Shown here piece by piece: positions 8,754-16,600 of a DNA stretch of 47,433 nt. Source of the DNA: Candidatus Colimorpha pelethequi (GTDB taxonomy: Bacteria; Bacteroidota; Bacteroidia; Bacteroidales; P3); assembly GCA_018064245.1 (NCBI GenBank), contig JAGHVO010000045.1, positions 1 to 47,433 of the forward strand, read 5' to 3'. The first letter of the stretch is position 1, and each line of letters opens with the position of its first letter. Below the pieces are notes generated by a model, which saw only the letters and a list, made by a program, of their open reading frames with translations, was not told the DNA's origin and searched no databases. The translations under genes and the position numbers were made by a program.

Positions 8754-9248
8754 ATGCAGCTACCAAACGAGGAATCACATGCCGAATTTACGATGCATCT
8801 GCAACAATACGAATGCACCATTCTGAAAATATGCCTCCTCTTTTCTCATCATGACAATGATGCCGCTCACGACCTCTATCAAGAAATTGTCTATCAACTC
8901 TGGATTTCCTATCCTCGCTTCCACAAAGACCGCTCCTTTGAGGCTTGGGCGCGGCGCATAGCCTTCAACACCGCCGCCAAACAATGGCGGAAACTGAAAC
9001 GGTCGCCCAAATTTGAAATCATCAGCCCCAGAATGACTCTGATTGACAACGAAAAAGACGAAATGCTGAAAATGCTATACGACGCCATCGACCTGCTGAA
9101 TGACAAAGACCGAAAACTACTATTCCTCTACCTCGACAAAATGCCTCTTAAAAAGATCGCCTCTCAATTCTCAACCACCGAGACTGCCATCAAACACCGC
9201 ATCCACAAAATCAAAACTGAACTCACCAAATTGGTTGACAAAGAATAA
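8754..9248 (+). CDS. ECF-type RNA polymerase sigma factor
   Basis: Sigma-70 family factor of 164 residues. Region 2 is visible at about residues 20-80: 'DAAHDLYQEIVYQLW' corresponds to the D-x-x-Q-E-x-F core-binding helix and 'SFEAWARRIAFNTA' to the -10 recognition segment. Region 4 is at about 105-160: 'LLFLYLDKMPLKKIASQF' and the helix-turn-helix 'TTETAIKHRIHKIKTEL'. A 33-nt gap separates it from a membrane protein gene that is probably its regulator; two further frames follow with 4-nt overlaps. Likely an extracytoplasmic stress or surface-signal regulator; the signal is unknown. Confidence 0.9.
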   Translation: MQLPNEESHAEFTMHLQQYECTILKICLLFSHHDNDAAHDLYQEIVYQLWISYPRFHKDRSFEAWARRIAFNTAAKQWRKLKRSPKFEIISPRMTLIDNEKDEMLKMLYDAIDLLNDKDRKLLFLYLDKMPLKKIASQFSTTETAIKHRIHKIKTELTKLVDKE

Positions 9249-9281
9249 ATAAATCGGTAATCCAATTTTTCAAAGAAAACC

Positions 9282-9821
9282 ATGGAACACCATCACCTTT
9301 CCACAAGACATGAGCAGCGCCAAGCTTGCTTGAGCGACGACAAGACTAAGGATTCTCCTCGACACTCCCTGGAGGCTCTTGAATCGGCTTGGCAAAAGCT
9401 TGACCTCCAAGTTGCCGCAATCGCCAAGGAACCTATGCACATCGACTACGACGCTCTGAGGGCTGAAGCCACTCGTCGCCACAAGGCGCGACAGGACTCC
9501 TTCCTCTCCTTGCTTTTTCTGCTTTTCTCCTTGGGCTCCTCCTGCTGGCTCTTGTTTCATTGGAACAGCTATGTCCTCGACAATGCCGACGGCCTGCTTT
9601 TCGGAGCGCTTTCCCTGTTCCTGTTAGGCGCCTCCTTGGGGTGCGGCGTCCGATTGTCCCGCCACAAACCGCTGCCCCACTTCTCTCCCATACGCTTCTG
9701 CATCTCTTGCGCCTTGGCCATCATCCTCGTCGTCCCTCCCTACGAAGGCAGGAACTCCTCTTCTCCCACAAACAGCCAATCCGCCATCGAATCTATCGAC
9801 AACATACTACGCCAGTTATGA
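9282..9821 (+). CDS. Membrane protein, possible anti-sigma factor
   Basis: Not recognised as a named family. 179 residues: a soluble, charged N-terminal part (1-75), then three hydrophobic segments (about 78-95, 103-120 and 137-152) and a short C-terminal tail. A gene with a cytosolic N-terminus and membrane helices directly downstream of an ECF sigma gene is the usual arrangement for an anti-sigma factor, so that role is inferred from position only. Its stop overlaps the next start (ATGA). Confidence 0.65.
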   Translation: MEHHHLSTRHEQRQACLSDDKTKDSPRHSLEALESAWQKLDLQVAAIAKEPMHIDYDALRAEATRRHKARQDSFLSLLFLLFSLGSSCWLLFHWNSYVLDNADGLLFGALSLFLLGASLGCGVRLSRHKPLPHFSPIRFCISCALAIILVVPPYEGRNSSSPTNSQSAIESIDNILRQL

Positions 9822-10402
9822 AAAGCTCTTTCACCTCCAAACAGAAAAAAACGCTTTCTTGGGCATGCGGGTTACTGCTGCTCGGAGGCATACTGTGTGT
9901 GCGGTTCTGTCCGCGCACACTATCTCCCGACGAATGCGGCGAAACCTACCGCTATTTCGCCCACCAAAAAGGAATACGCGCCACCTATGTGAAAGACAAA
10001 CACATCAACGACACCCTCAACGTTGACGCTCTGCTGCTGGAAGCCACCTCCCAACAGGGATGGGAACTACTCGTAAAAGTATTTGACATCCCTCCTCTGA
10101 CCCAAGAGGAAAGAGCGACAATGCAACGTCAAAAAGACTACACTTGGAGCCGCATAATCCCCAAAGACTACCCTAAAATCCCCAAAGACAACGCCCCTGA
10201 GAAAACCGTGCTCGAAAAGACAGTCGCAGACCAGACCTGCTCAAGTATGCCAAGACAAGAAGACCTCACCGAAGACAACAACTGTTTGTCCATCTCCTAC
10301 AAGTCAAAAAAAATCGTCATCTTCATCGCTCATGAACAATCGGAATTGAAAGCTATCTTATTGCATAACCTCAACATTAACAAAAAAGAATCTGTATTAT
10401 GA
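9818..10402 (+). CDS. Single-pass membrane protein of the sigma-factor operon
   Basis: 194 residues from ATG 9818, which overlaps the previous stop by 4 nt; reading further upstream would only run through the preceding gene in another frame. Lys-rich N-terminus 'MKSSFTSKQKKTLSWACG', one transmembrane helix (about residues 14-32), then a soluble domain with 'FAHQKGIRATYVKDK' and a hydrophobic C-terminal segment 'KKIVIFIAHEQSELKAILLH'. No homologue recognised. Tight coupling to the sigma and presumed anti-sigma genes suggests that it takes part in the same signalling unit. Confidence 0.65.
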   Translation: MKSSFTSKQKKTLSWACGLLLLGGILCVRFCPRTLSPDECGETYRYFAHQKGIRATYVKDKHINDTLNVDALLLEATSQQGWELLVKVFDIPPLTQEERATMQRQKDYTWSRIIPKDYPKIPKDNAPEKTVLEKTVADQTCSSMPRQEDLTEDNNCLSISYKSKKIVIFIAHEQSELKAILLHNLNINKKESVL

Positions 10403-10512
10403 AAAAAACAATGAAAAACCTCGCTGCGGGTTCCTACATCGTCCGCGTCGTTTCTCGTCCCGACGACCTATCACCCGAGCATGTCACTTATCTGAGGTTG
10501 GTGAAATATTAA
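10399..10512 (+). pseudogene. Remnant of a T9SS C-terminal sorting domain
   Basis: A 37-codon frame (ATG 10399 overlapping the previous stop, TAA 10510-10512) reads MKKTMKNL followed by AAGSYIVRVVSRPDD and ends LRLVKY. The 'L.AGSYIVRV...' to 'L.LVKY' pattern is the closing part of a type A T9SS sorting domain, which normally ends proteins of several hundred residues. Signal peptide and passenger are missing. The start MKKT looks like the beginning of an exported protein, so I infer an internal deletion that joined the first few codons of a T9SS cargo gene to its last ~30. It may still be translated by coupling. Confidence 0.6.
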
Positions 10513-10601
10513 ATAAAGTTAAATCTTTGAAGGCTGTGATTTTTCTCAATTTTTTTTGTCTAACTAAGAAAACCACAATCTTCTAACTAAAAATTTATAT
10601 T

Positions 10602-12611
10602 ATGGAACGTATTTTCAATGTTTTCGGTTCTCTTAAGACTAAAAGGATAATACCCATCGTTTTCTTCTTGCTGATGCTGTTTTCAGCGCAAGCACAATAT
10701 TTCGAATGGGCTCATACTTTCTTTGGGCGAGACCATGATGCCGGTTATGATGATTTAGGAAGCAATGTCAGAAATTCTTTTATTGATAGTGAAGGCAATT
10801 GCTACATTTTGGGAAGCATGGCAAGCGAGGCTACCTATGAGGGTGAACAATTGGCGCCTGTTTCCCACTCATCACGGGAAGGAACGCTGATTGCAAAAAT
10901 CGCGCCCAATGGGGAAATGGTGTGGCACAAGGCCATTACCTGTCCAGGGCAAAGTTATAGGTTAAACACTCCAGTGGATATGCGACCAATGGGAGATTCT
11001 GCATTCGTATGTGTTGTTTACCTTGATTTAAACGGCCCAATCTACTATTTGGACACATTGCTTGAAGACGTGTCCGATTGCTTGATACCAACGGACTCTC
11101 TCCTTTCTACTTGTCTTACGGCATTTATCACCTTCGACCTGGACGGTAATGTGTTGGAACAGCATTTCCTGCAGACGGGGTACCTTGATGCACAAGGGCA
11201 AATCATGACGGTCGGTATGCTCCATAATAATCAATTTGACAATATAATATTTAATATGGGTTTCCCTCTCAAGAAACTACAGATAGACAATAGTGGCAAC
11301 ATTATCTCGCTGACGAATTTCGCTACCTGTATTTACTACGAAACAGATACTGGAACTGTTGAGGCTACCTTTGAAAATGGTTTGCTGTCTGGGTTCTGCA
11401 TCCTTGTTGATGGCCGCAGCCGATTCAAGATGCACGTCAACCCCCATACAAAGCACGCATTGTGGACACCCGTCATCATTAAATTCGACCCGCATTTCGA
11501 TTCGCTGTTGGCATGGCGCCATCTGTTCGAAAATGAGCGTGGAGGTCCCCAAGTATGGTTGTATTCATTCAACATTGACAAAGAGAATAGTTTGTACATT
11601 TGCGCATACTTTCAAGCCTTCTCTGATGATGTTGTTTCGTTCACGGTGGCTGGAAATCCCAGCATCGGCGACAGTGTGGGATACGATGCCATTGATCAAG
11701 AAATTGTCCTTCTCAAATACGACAGCAACCTGAACTGCCAATTCCTGAAAAAAATGGAATGGGGCGCACGCAATCGTCGGACTCAAAAGTGCCTTTTTTC
11801 AAATGTCTGTTTCGCGGAGGACTCTTCTTTTTTTGTGACGGCAACCATTGTGAACGATGAACATGTAGATGCCTATATCGACAACCTGCATTTTACGGAT
11901 AGCAGTTGCTATGCCGCAATCATTCACTTCGACAAAGACGGCACGGCACTGTCATACGGGAAGGCGCATTCGCATCACGACACATTTTTTCAATCTTCGC
12001 CGTATCTTGATCAATCCATTGTCGCTAAAAACAACCGTGTAATTGCGCAGGTGGAATATGTAGGCGATATCTTCGCCAACCATGATTCGGCATCTGTTGA
12101 TGCGTCAAGATTTAATGGTGATGGTCTCTACCAATGGGACTATGACGGCAACCCCATCAGTTACACGGATTTTCATACTGTCAATCGGGGAAAAACATGT
12201 CCTGGTGGTGTCTATCTCCACGACAGCATCCTCTACGTCACGGGCAAGCTGGGTGGCGGTGGCACTTTCGGCGACATCGTGATTCCCGACAACGGCTTGT
12301 CGCGCGGCCTCGTGGCAAAATACGTGGATACGAACTTCATGCACCCCTACGTCGCACCCGTGGGCATCGCCGACAGCCCCAGCCAGCGCCAACCGCTGCT
12401 CTATCCCAATCCCGCCCGCAACGAGGTCTTCATCGACTTGGGTCCTGACCCCATCCGCCAAGTTTCCGCCATCAACACCCTCGGACAGCGCCAGTCCCTT
12501 CCCTTTGTCGCCAACCGCATCGACCTCTCCTCCTGCCGCCCCGGCATCTACATCCTCGAAATCAAAACCCCCTCCGCAACCCACAAATCCAAACTGGTGA
12601 AAATGAAATAA
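10602..12611 (+). CDS. Large secreted protein with T9SS type A sorting domain
   Basis: 669 residues. N-terminal signal peptide (a hydrophobic stretch at about residues 17-29, ending SAQAQ). The body repeats a motif of the type 'aKya.nGe..W.k' ('TLIAKIAPNGEMVWHKAI', 'FITFDLDGNVLEQHFL', 'IVLLKYDSNLNCQFLKKM', 'AIIHFDKDGTALSYGKA'), suggesting an SBBP-like beta-propeller. The last ~75 residues are a T9SS type A sorting domain: 'LLYPNPARNEVFIDLG', 'INTLGQ', 'LSSCRPGIYILEIKT', ending KLVKMK. It should be exported across the outer membrane and anchored or released. Its place after the sigma operon makes it a plausible target of that factor (inference). Confidence 0.85.
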   Translation: MERIFNVFGSLKTKRIIPIVFFLLMLFSAQAQYFEWAHTFFGRDHDAGYDDLGSNVRNSFIDSEGNCYILGSMASEATYEGEQLAPVSHSSREGTLIAKIAPNGEMVWHKAITCPGQSYRLNTPVDMRPMGDSAFVCVVYLDLNGPIYYLDTLLEDVSDCLIPTDSLLSTCLTAFITFDLDGNVLEQHFLQTGYLDAQGQIMTVGMLHNNQFDNIIFNMGFPLKKLQIDNSGNIISLTNFATCIYYETDTGTVEATFENGLLSGFCILVDGRSRFKMHVNPHTKHALWTPVIIKFDPHFDSLLAWRHLFENERGGPQVWLYSFNIDKENSLYICAYFQAFSDDVVSFTVAGNPSIGDSVGYDAIDQEIVLLKYDSNLNCQFLKKMEWGARNRRTQKCLFSNVCFAEDSSFFVTATIVNDEHVDAYIDNLHFTDSSCYAAIIHFDKDGTALSYGKAHSHHDTFFQSSPYLDQSIVAKNNRVIAQVEYVGDIFANHDSASVDASRFNGDGLYQWDYDGNPISYTDFHTVNRGKTCPGGVYLHDSILYVTGKLGGGGTFGDIVIPDNGLSRGLVAKYVDTNFMHPYVAPVGIADSPSQRQPLLYPNPARNEVFIDLGPDPIRQVSAINTLGQRQSLPFVANRIDLSSCRPGIYILEIKTPSATHKSKLVKMK

Positions 12612-12635
12612 CCTCTCCCCCCCACACACCATTTG

Positions 12636-12681
12636 CGAATCATTTGTGGTAATTTGTGTTTTATTTTTCACCGCAAATTAT
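12636..12681 (+). repeat. 46-bp interspersed repeat, copy 1
   Basis: Starts CGAATCATTTGTGGTAATTT and ends CACCGCAAATTAT. A copy with 42 of 46 identical bases lies at 39115-39160 on the minus strand. Both lie just downstream of a stop codon, in the same orientation as the gene they follow (24 nt after the T9SS cargo gene here). The rest of 12612-12845 holds a C-rich tract, AT-rich sequence and a bidirectional terminator, but no gene. Confidence 0.75.
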
Positions 12682-12792
12682 CATGAATGAATCGCAAATT
12701 GACATGAATAATAATGGCTGGCTCGATATAGGACTGGTTTTTAGCAAGTTTTATTCATTCCAGATCGTGAAACAATTCAAAACAGCTTCTAA

Positions 12793-12826
12793 AAAAAGAG
12801 GCCTCCCCATTGGGAAGCCTCTTTTT
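12793..12826. terminator. Bidirectional intrinsic terminator
   Basis: Inverted repeat AAAAAGAGGC / GCCTCTTTTT with an inner TCCC-CATT-GGGA stem; A-run on the left and T-run on the right serve both strands. It separates the plus-strand T9SS gene from the minus-strand kal gene. Confidence 0.9.
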
Positions 12827-12845
12827 ATTTTTGACTGCGTATTGA

Positions 12846-13238
12846 TTACTTGTTGTTGCGCTGGCAATCTTTGGGAGTCACGCAGGTACCACTGGCACGG
12901 CAAACCAAGATTTTCTCTTCCAATACATCGGCTGCGGAAGCGCTGATGTCGGGACGAGTCTTGATAACCTTATAAGCCTCAAAGGTCATCTTGCGGGAGG
13001 TGTTGCCAACATGGGTAATTTCACCGTAAGCCTCGATATAATCACCTGCATAGACAGGAGCCTTGAATTCAACCATGTCGTAAGCGCAGAAAAGGCCTTC
13101 GTCGCCGTCCTGGATGATGAGAAGTTCGGTAGCGACATCACCAAAAAGGTGAAGCATGTGAGCGCCGTCAACGAGATTTCCACCATAGTGGGCGTCCTTT
13201 GCACTCATACGGACGCGGAGCATAGATTTTACTGCCAT
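12846..13238 (-). CDS. kal: 3-aminobutyryl-CoA ammonia-lyase
   Basis: Hot-dog-fold lyase of 130 residues that removes ammonia from 3-aminobutyryl-CoA to give crotonyl-CoA in the 3,5-diaminohexanoate route of lysine fermentation. Recognised by length and by '[20 protein letters not shown]' near the N-terminus, followed by '[20 protein letters not shown]' and '[17 protein letters not shown]'. It follows the CoA-transferase subunit gene by 5 nt, so the two are one operon. The other pathway genes (kamA, kamD/E, kdd, kce, CoA-transferase subunit B) are not in this window and must lie elsewhere if the pathway is complete. Confidence 0.85.
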   Translation of the reverse strand: MAVKSMLRVRMSAKDAHYGGNLVDGAHMLHLFGDVATELLIIQDGDEGLFCAYDMVEFKAPVYAGDYIEAYGEITHVGNTSRKMTFEAYKVIKTRPDISASAADVLEEKILVCRASGTCVTPKDCQRNNK

Positions 13239-13243
13239 AATGA

Positions 13244-13891
13244 TTATTTCTTAATGATGTAGTCAACAAAAATACCGGGAGTCTTAACGTTTTCAGGAGC
13301 AATGCTGCCGGTTTTCACGATTTCCTGAGGTTCAACAATAACAGTGTCGGCTGCGGTGGCCATCATCGGGCAGAAGTTCTGGGAAGTGCCCTTATAGACC
13401 AAGTTGCCGCTCTCGTCGCAGATGTTGGCGCCAATGATGGCGACGTCTGCACGGACAGGTTTCTCCAAGAGATATTCCTTGCCGTCAACGGTGATTTTTT
13501 CCTTACCGTTTTCAACAACAGTGCCCAAACCAGTCTGCGTGAGAACGCCGCCCAAACCTGCGCCAGCTGCGCGGATCTGCTCTGCGAGCGTACCCTGAGG
13601 CTGAAGCGTTACATGAAGTTCACCGGCATTCATCTGGTCGATGGTATTGTTGTTCGTACCGATATGGGTAGCGATAAGATTCTTCACCTGATGGTTCGTG
13701 ATCAGCTTGCCAACGCCCACTTCGGGATAAGCGGTATCGTTGCAGATGATGGTAAGGTCTTTTACGCCCTTTTCAACCAATGCGTCAATCAAAGCGATGG
13801 GGTTGCCTACGCCAAGAAATCCACCAACCATAACGGTCATGCCGTCCTGAATCTTGTCAGCGGCTTCTTTTACAGTTACAAATTTACTCAT
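13244..13891 (-). CDS. atoD: CoA-transferase subunit A (acetoacetate/butyrate type)
   Basis: Alpha subunit of a heteromeric 3-oxoacid-type CoA-transferase, 215 residues, with '[19 protein letters not shown]' near the N-terminus, '[19 protein letters not shown]' in the middle and '[22 protein letters not shown]' towards the end. The catalytic glutamate of these enzymes lies in the beta subunit, which is absent here, so this gene needs a partner encoded elsewhere. Pairing with kal points to the acetoacetate/butyrate CoA exchange that closes lysine fermentation rather than to fatty-acid uptake (inference). Confidence 0.85.
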   Translation of the reverse strand: MSKFVTVKEAADKIQDGMTVMVGGFLGVGNPIALIDALVEKGVKDLTIICNDTAYPEVGVGKLITNHQVKNLIATHIGTNNNTIDQMNAGELHVTLQPQGTLAEQIRAAGAGLGGVLTQTGLGTVVENGKEKITVDGKEYLLEKPVRADVAIIGANICDESGNLVYKGTSQNFCPMMATAADTVIVEPQEIVKTGSIAPENVKTPGIFVDYIIKK

Positions 13892-13990
13892 AGCAATAGT
13901 GATTATTAATAATTATTTTATTACAAAACTTTGAATAAGAAACAGATGAAGACTTTCTCGTTAACTTTGAAAGCCTACACTATTCCAATG

Positions 13991-13998
13991 CAAATATA
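13991..13998 (-). promoter_or_regulatory. -7 promoter element of the atoD-kal operon
   Basis: On the minus strand the sequence reads TATATTTG, an exact TAnnTTTG match, 100 nt before the atoD start. The 318-nt region 13892-14209 otherwise holds only this minus-strand promoter, the divergent plus-strand promoter and AT-rich DNA. Confidence 0.55.
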
Positions 13999-14133
13999 AC
14001 AATTTTTTTTCATTTATCGCCTCTTTATGTCCTACTATCAATGGATTTTTCTATTTCAGGCACACTTCGCGTTCTTCACTTCCAACCGTTTTCGTCCTTT
14101 TTATGGCTGAAAAATAAAATTTTACCCTCAAAA

Positions 14134-14165
14134 TTTGTGTGTTTGCCATTTTATGAGTACTTTTG
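14134..14165 (+). promoter_or_regulatory. Complete -33/-7 promoter
   Basis: TTTG at 14134-14137, a 20-bp spacer and TACTTTTG at 14158-14165 fit the Bacteroidota consensus well. The expected transcript start near 14172 lies downstream of the ATG at 14135 and upstream of the ATG at 14210, so it decides the start of the next gene. Confidence 0.75.
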
Positions 14166-14209
14166 CAGTAGCAAATGTAGTGTACATCAACCGAATTAAC
14201 TATAACAGT

Positions 14210-14854
14210 ATGAATATAAAACAGGTAACTGTAATCACGATGATGGTGGCCCTTTTCGGAGGTCTGCTTCACGCTCAGGAATACATCACTCCCGTTGAGA
14301 CTTGGGACAGCGAAGAGATTCAAGGTAGCAACTACCACGGATTCGCATTCAACAAAGATTGGGAGGTGGATTTCACCGTCGAGAGCCAAGACGGCCGTTA
14401 TTCGCTCAGCGAAGAGGACATCGCCAAGGCGGAGCGCCTCATCCAGAAACGCATCGCCTATGTGAACCGCAACCACGAAAACCAGCCTGGGAAATGTCCC
14501 ATCATTGACGAGCATCTGAAAAAATACACCCGTCAGTATGTAGGTTTCACCGACATCAATGGCTACCATATCGCCTGGGTCAACTTTATCTGGGACGAGT
14601 CCATCACCAAAGAACGTTTCGCCAAGGACATCATCCTTACCGAAGGCGGTTGTAGCTACTACTGGCACGTGAAGGTAAACCTCGACACCGAGAAAGTCTA
14701 TGGCTTGGAAGTGAACGAGCCCGGCACCACGAAATACCTGCCGCGCGTAAAGAAACCCATGCCACGCATCAGCCGTCCCAAACGCCCCGCAAATCCGCAG
14801 CGCATACGCAAAACCGGCATCATCCACAACCCCAACGAGGCCAAATCGCTGTAA
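14210..14854 (+). CDS. Secreted protein with basic Pro/Arg-rich tail, family unknown
   Basis: 214 residues from ATG 14210; an earlier in-frame ATG lies upstream of the mapped promoter and is rejected. Signal peptide 'MNIKQVTVITMMVALFGGLLHA' cut before QEY (residues 1-22, longer than it looks because of a broad hydrophobic core). The mature part contains 'YHGFAFNKDWEVDF', 'CPIIDEHLKKYTRQYVGF' and 'GGCSYYWHVKVNLDT'. The last 40 residues are very basic and proline-rich (KKPMPRISRPKRPANPQR). No family recognised. It lies 12 nt before gtrA and may be cotranscribed with it. Confidence 0.75.
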   Translation: MNIKQVTVITMMVALFGGLLHAQEYITPVETWDSEEIQGSNYHGFAFNKDWEVDFTVESQDGRYSLSEEDIAKAERLIQKRIAYVNRNHENQPGKCPIIDEHLKKYTRQYVGFTDINGYHIAWVNFIWDESITKERFAKDIILTEGGCSYYWHVKVNLDTEKVYGLEVNEPGTTKYLPRVKKPMPRISRPKRPANPQRIRKTGIIHNPNEAKSL

Positions 14855-14866
14855 TGCCTTTTTGAA

Positions 14867-15370
14867 ATGAAACTGTTCACCACCATCAAGGATTTTGTCA
14901 TCAAGTTCCTGAAATTCGGCGTTGTAGGATTTACGGGAATGATTGTTGACTACGGATTTTTCTATATTTTCAAGGAAATCGTTGGACTCCCCGTCCTCGT
15001 TTCCAACATGATCAGTTTCACACTTGCGGCCACATTCAACTACATTCTTAACCGCATTTGGACCTTCCGCAGCCAAAACAAGAAAATCGGCAAGGAATAT
15101 CTCAGTTTCTTCCTCATTTCACTTATCGGCCTTGGAATCAATACGCTGACTTTATTTATCTGCGACAAATGTCTCTTTACCGAATGGGACAGCAACCTAC
15201 GTATTTACGTGCTCAAGTTGATTGCCATTGCGGTTACCACCATCTGGAATTTCTTCGGCAACCTGCTCTTTACCTTCCGCACGCCAAAAGCAGAAGCGCC
15301 AGTGTCCGAAGCAACAACGACGGAACCTATTCAAGAAACCCAAACCGAAGCTCAAAAAGAGCTTGAATAA
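14867..15370 (+). CDS. GtrA family membrane protein
   Basis: Four-helix membrane protein of 167 residues in the GtrA family, implicated in moving lipid-linked sugars across the inner membrane for surface glycan modification. Hydrophobic segments are at about residues 15-35, 40-62, 78-98 and 110-133; the family pattern 'FLKFGVVGFTGMIVDYGFF' and 'TFNYILNRIWTFRS' is clear, with the second 'WNFFGNLLFTFR' before the tail. The C-terminal 30 residues are a Glu/Thr-rich hydrophilic tail. A glycosyltransferase gene lies two genes downstream, consistent with a glycan role. Confidence 0.88.
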   Translation: MKLFTTIKDFVIKFLKFGVVGFTGMIVDYGFFYIFKEIVGLPVLVSNMISFTLAATFNYILNRIWTFRSQNKKIGKEYLSFFLISLIGLGINTLTLFICDKCLFTEWDSNLRIYVLKLIAIAVTTIWNFFGNLLFTFRTPKAEAPVSEATTTEPIQETQTEAQKELE

Positions 15371-15399
15371 TATTTTACATACTATTTATTTTCAACATT

Positions 15400-16599
15400 A
15401 TGCGTAAATTTCTCCTTTCCGCAGTTTGTTTGATTTTGTCCTTTTCGTTGAAGGCCCAAATGCCCATCCGCCCAGACGCATTTCCACCCAAAGACAATCC
15501 CGATGAGGCTAAATCACTGCTTATGGCCTCCACCATTGAAGAGATGTCCGACTGGAACCGATATCCCACCTACGAGACATACGTGGCTATGATGCAGCAA
15601 TTCGCCACCAATTTTCCAGAAATTTGCCACCTCGACACTATCGGCGTTTCGATAGATAACCGTTTGATTCTATGCGTAAAAATCTCCGATAACGTGGAGT
15701 TAGACGAAACAGAACCAGAGTTTTTCTACTCCGCCACCATCCACGGCGACGAACTGACCGGATTTCATTTCATGCTGCACCTCATCGACACCCTGCTCAA
15801 CAGCTACGGCACCAACCAAGAACTGACGCAACTTGTTGATAACGTGGAAATATTCATCAATCCTCTTTCCAATCCCGACGGCACTTATTTCGGCGGCAAC
15901 GACAACATTCGCTACGCCCGCCGCTACAATGCCAATGACATTGACCTCAACCGCAACTACCCCGACCCTTTCGCCAAACCCACAAAAGCACTCCAGCCTG
16001 AAAACGCGGCAATGATAGAATATGTATCCAACCACCATTTCCTCCTTGCCGCCAACCTGCACGGTGGCAGCGAGGTGATGAACTACCCCTGGGACAGTTT
16101 CAAATCCTGGCAACGACCCCACGAAGACCAAAATTGGTGGATCAACGTAAGCAGAAGATTTGTGGATACTTGTCGTTTGTATGACCCATCAATCTTCACC
16201 GACGTCTGCAACGAAGGCTACATCGCTGGTGGCGACTGGTATGTAATCCACAACGGACGACAAGACTACATGAACTACTACCACGGAATTCATGAAATCA
16301 CAATGGAAGTATCTGGTTCCAAGAAACTTTCGTCCGAAGAACTTGTCCAATATTGGAATATCCAAAGCCATTCTCTTATCAACTACATCAAAGAAGTTTT
16401 CACCATGCCGCAAGACATCGCCATCGACCAACCCGACAAGGTGCCGACTTCCTACGGGTTTTGCTATCCCAACCCCACCCACGGCAAAGTGCATTTGGCA
16501 ACACCAAACGGGATAACAACCATAGACCTAAACAATTACCCAGCAGGATGCCATCTCATTACGGCAATGGGCACAACCTATAAAATCATCAAACTATAA
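15400..16599 (+). CDS. M14 family zinc carboxypeptidase with T9SS tail
   Basis: Secreted metallocarboxypeptidase of 399 residues with a signal peptide (residues 1-19, ending SLKAQ). Zinc ligands are His115 and Glu118 in 'IHGDE' and His221 in 'NLHGGSE'; the general-base Glu303 is in 'EITMEVSG'. The substrate-binding region 'NPDGTYFGGN' and 'DLNRNYPDPF' fits M14. The C-terminal ~45 residues ('FCYPNPTHGKVHLA' to 'YKIIKL') are a short T9SS type A sorting domain. It probably trims peptides at the cell surface for uptake, which suits the amino-acid-fermenting lifestyle suggested by tnaA and kal. Confidence 0.92.
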   Translation: MRKFLLSAVCLILSFSLKAQMPIRPDAFPPKDNPDEAKSLLMASTIEEMSDWNRYPTYETYVAMMQQFATNFPEICHLDTIGVSIDNRLILCVKISDNVELDETEPEFFYSATIHGDELTGFHFMLHLIDTLLNSYGTNQELTQLVDNVEIFINPLSNPDGTYFGGNDNIRYARRYNANDIDLNRNYPDPFAKPTKALQPENAAMIEYVSNHHFLLAANLHGGSEVMNYPWDSFKSWQRPHEDQNWWINVSRRFVDTCRLYDPSIFTDVCNEGYIAGGDWYVIHNGRQDYMNYYHGIHEITMEVSGSKKLSSEELVQYWNIQSHSLINYIKEVFTMPQDIAIDQPDKVPTSYGFCYPNPTHGKVHLATPNGITTIDLNNYPAGCHLITAMGTTYKIIKL

Positions 16600-16600
16600 A

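Noticed and set aside
10602-10700. AATCTTTG near 10522 as promoter of the T9SS cargo gene
   Set aside because: It misses the first T of the -7 consensus and no -33 element is placed correctly, so it was left out of the features.
14051-15076. A 341-codon minus-strand frame across the secreted-protein and gtrA genes
   Set aside because: It runs through two plus-strand genes with signal peptide and GtrA motifs and through their promoter; no recognisable domain.
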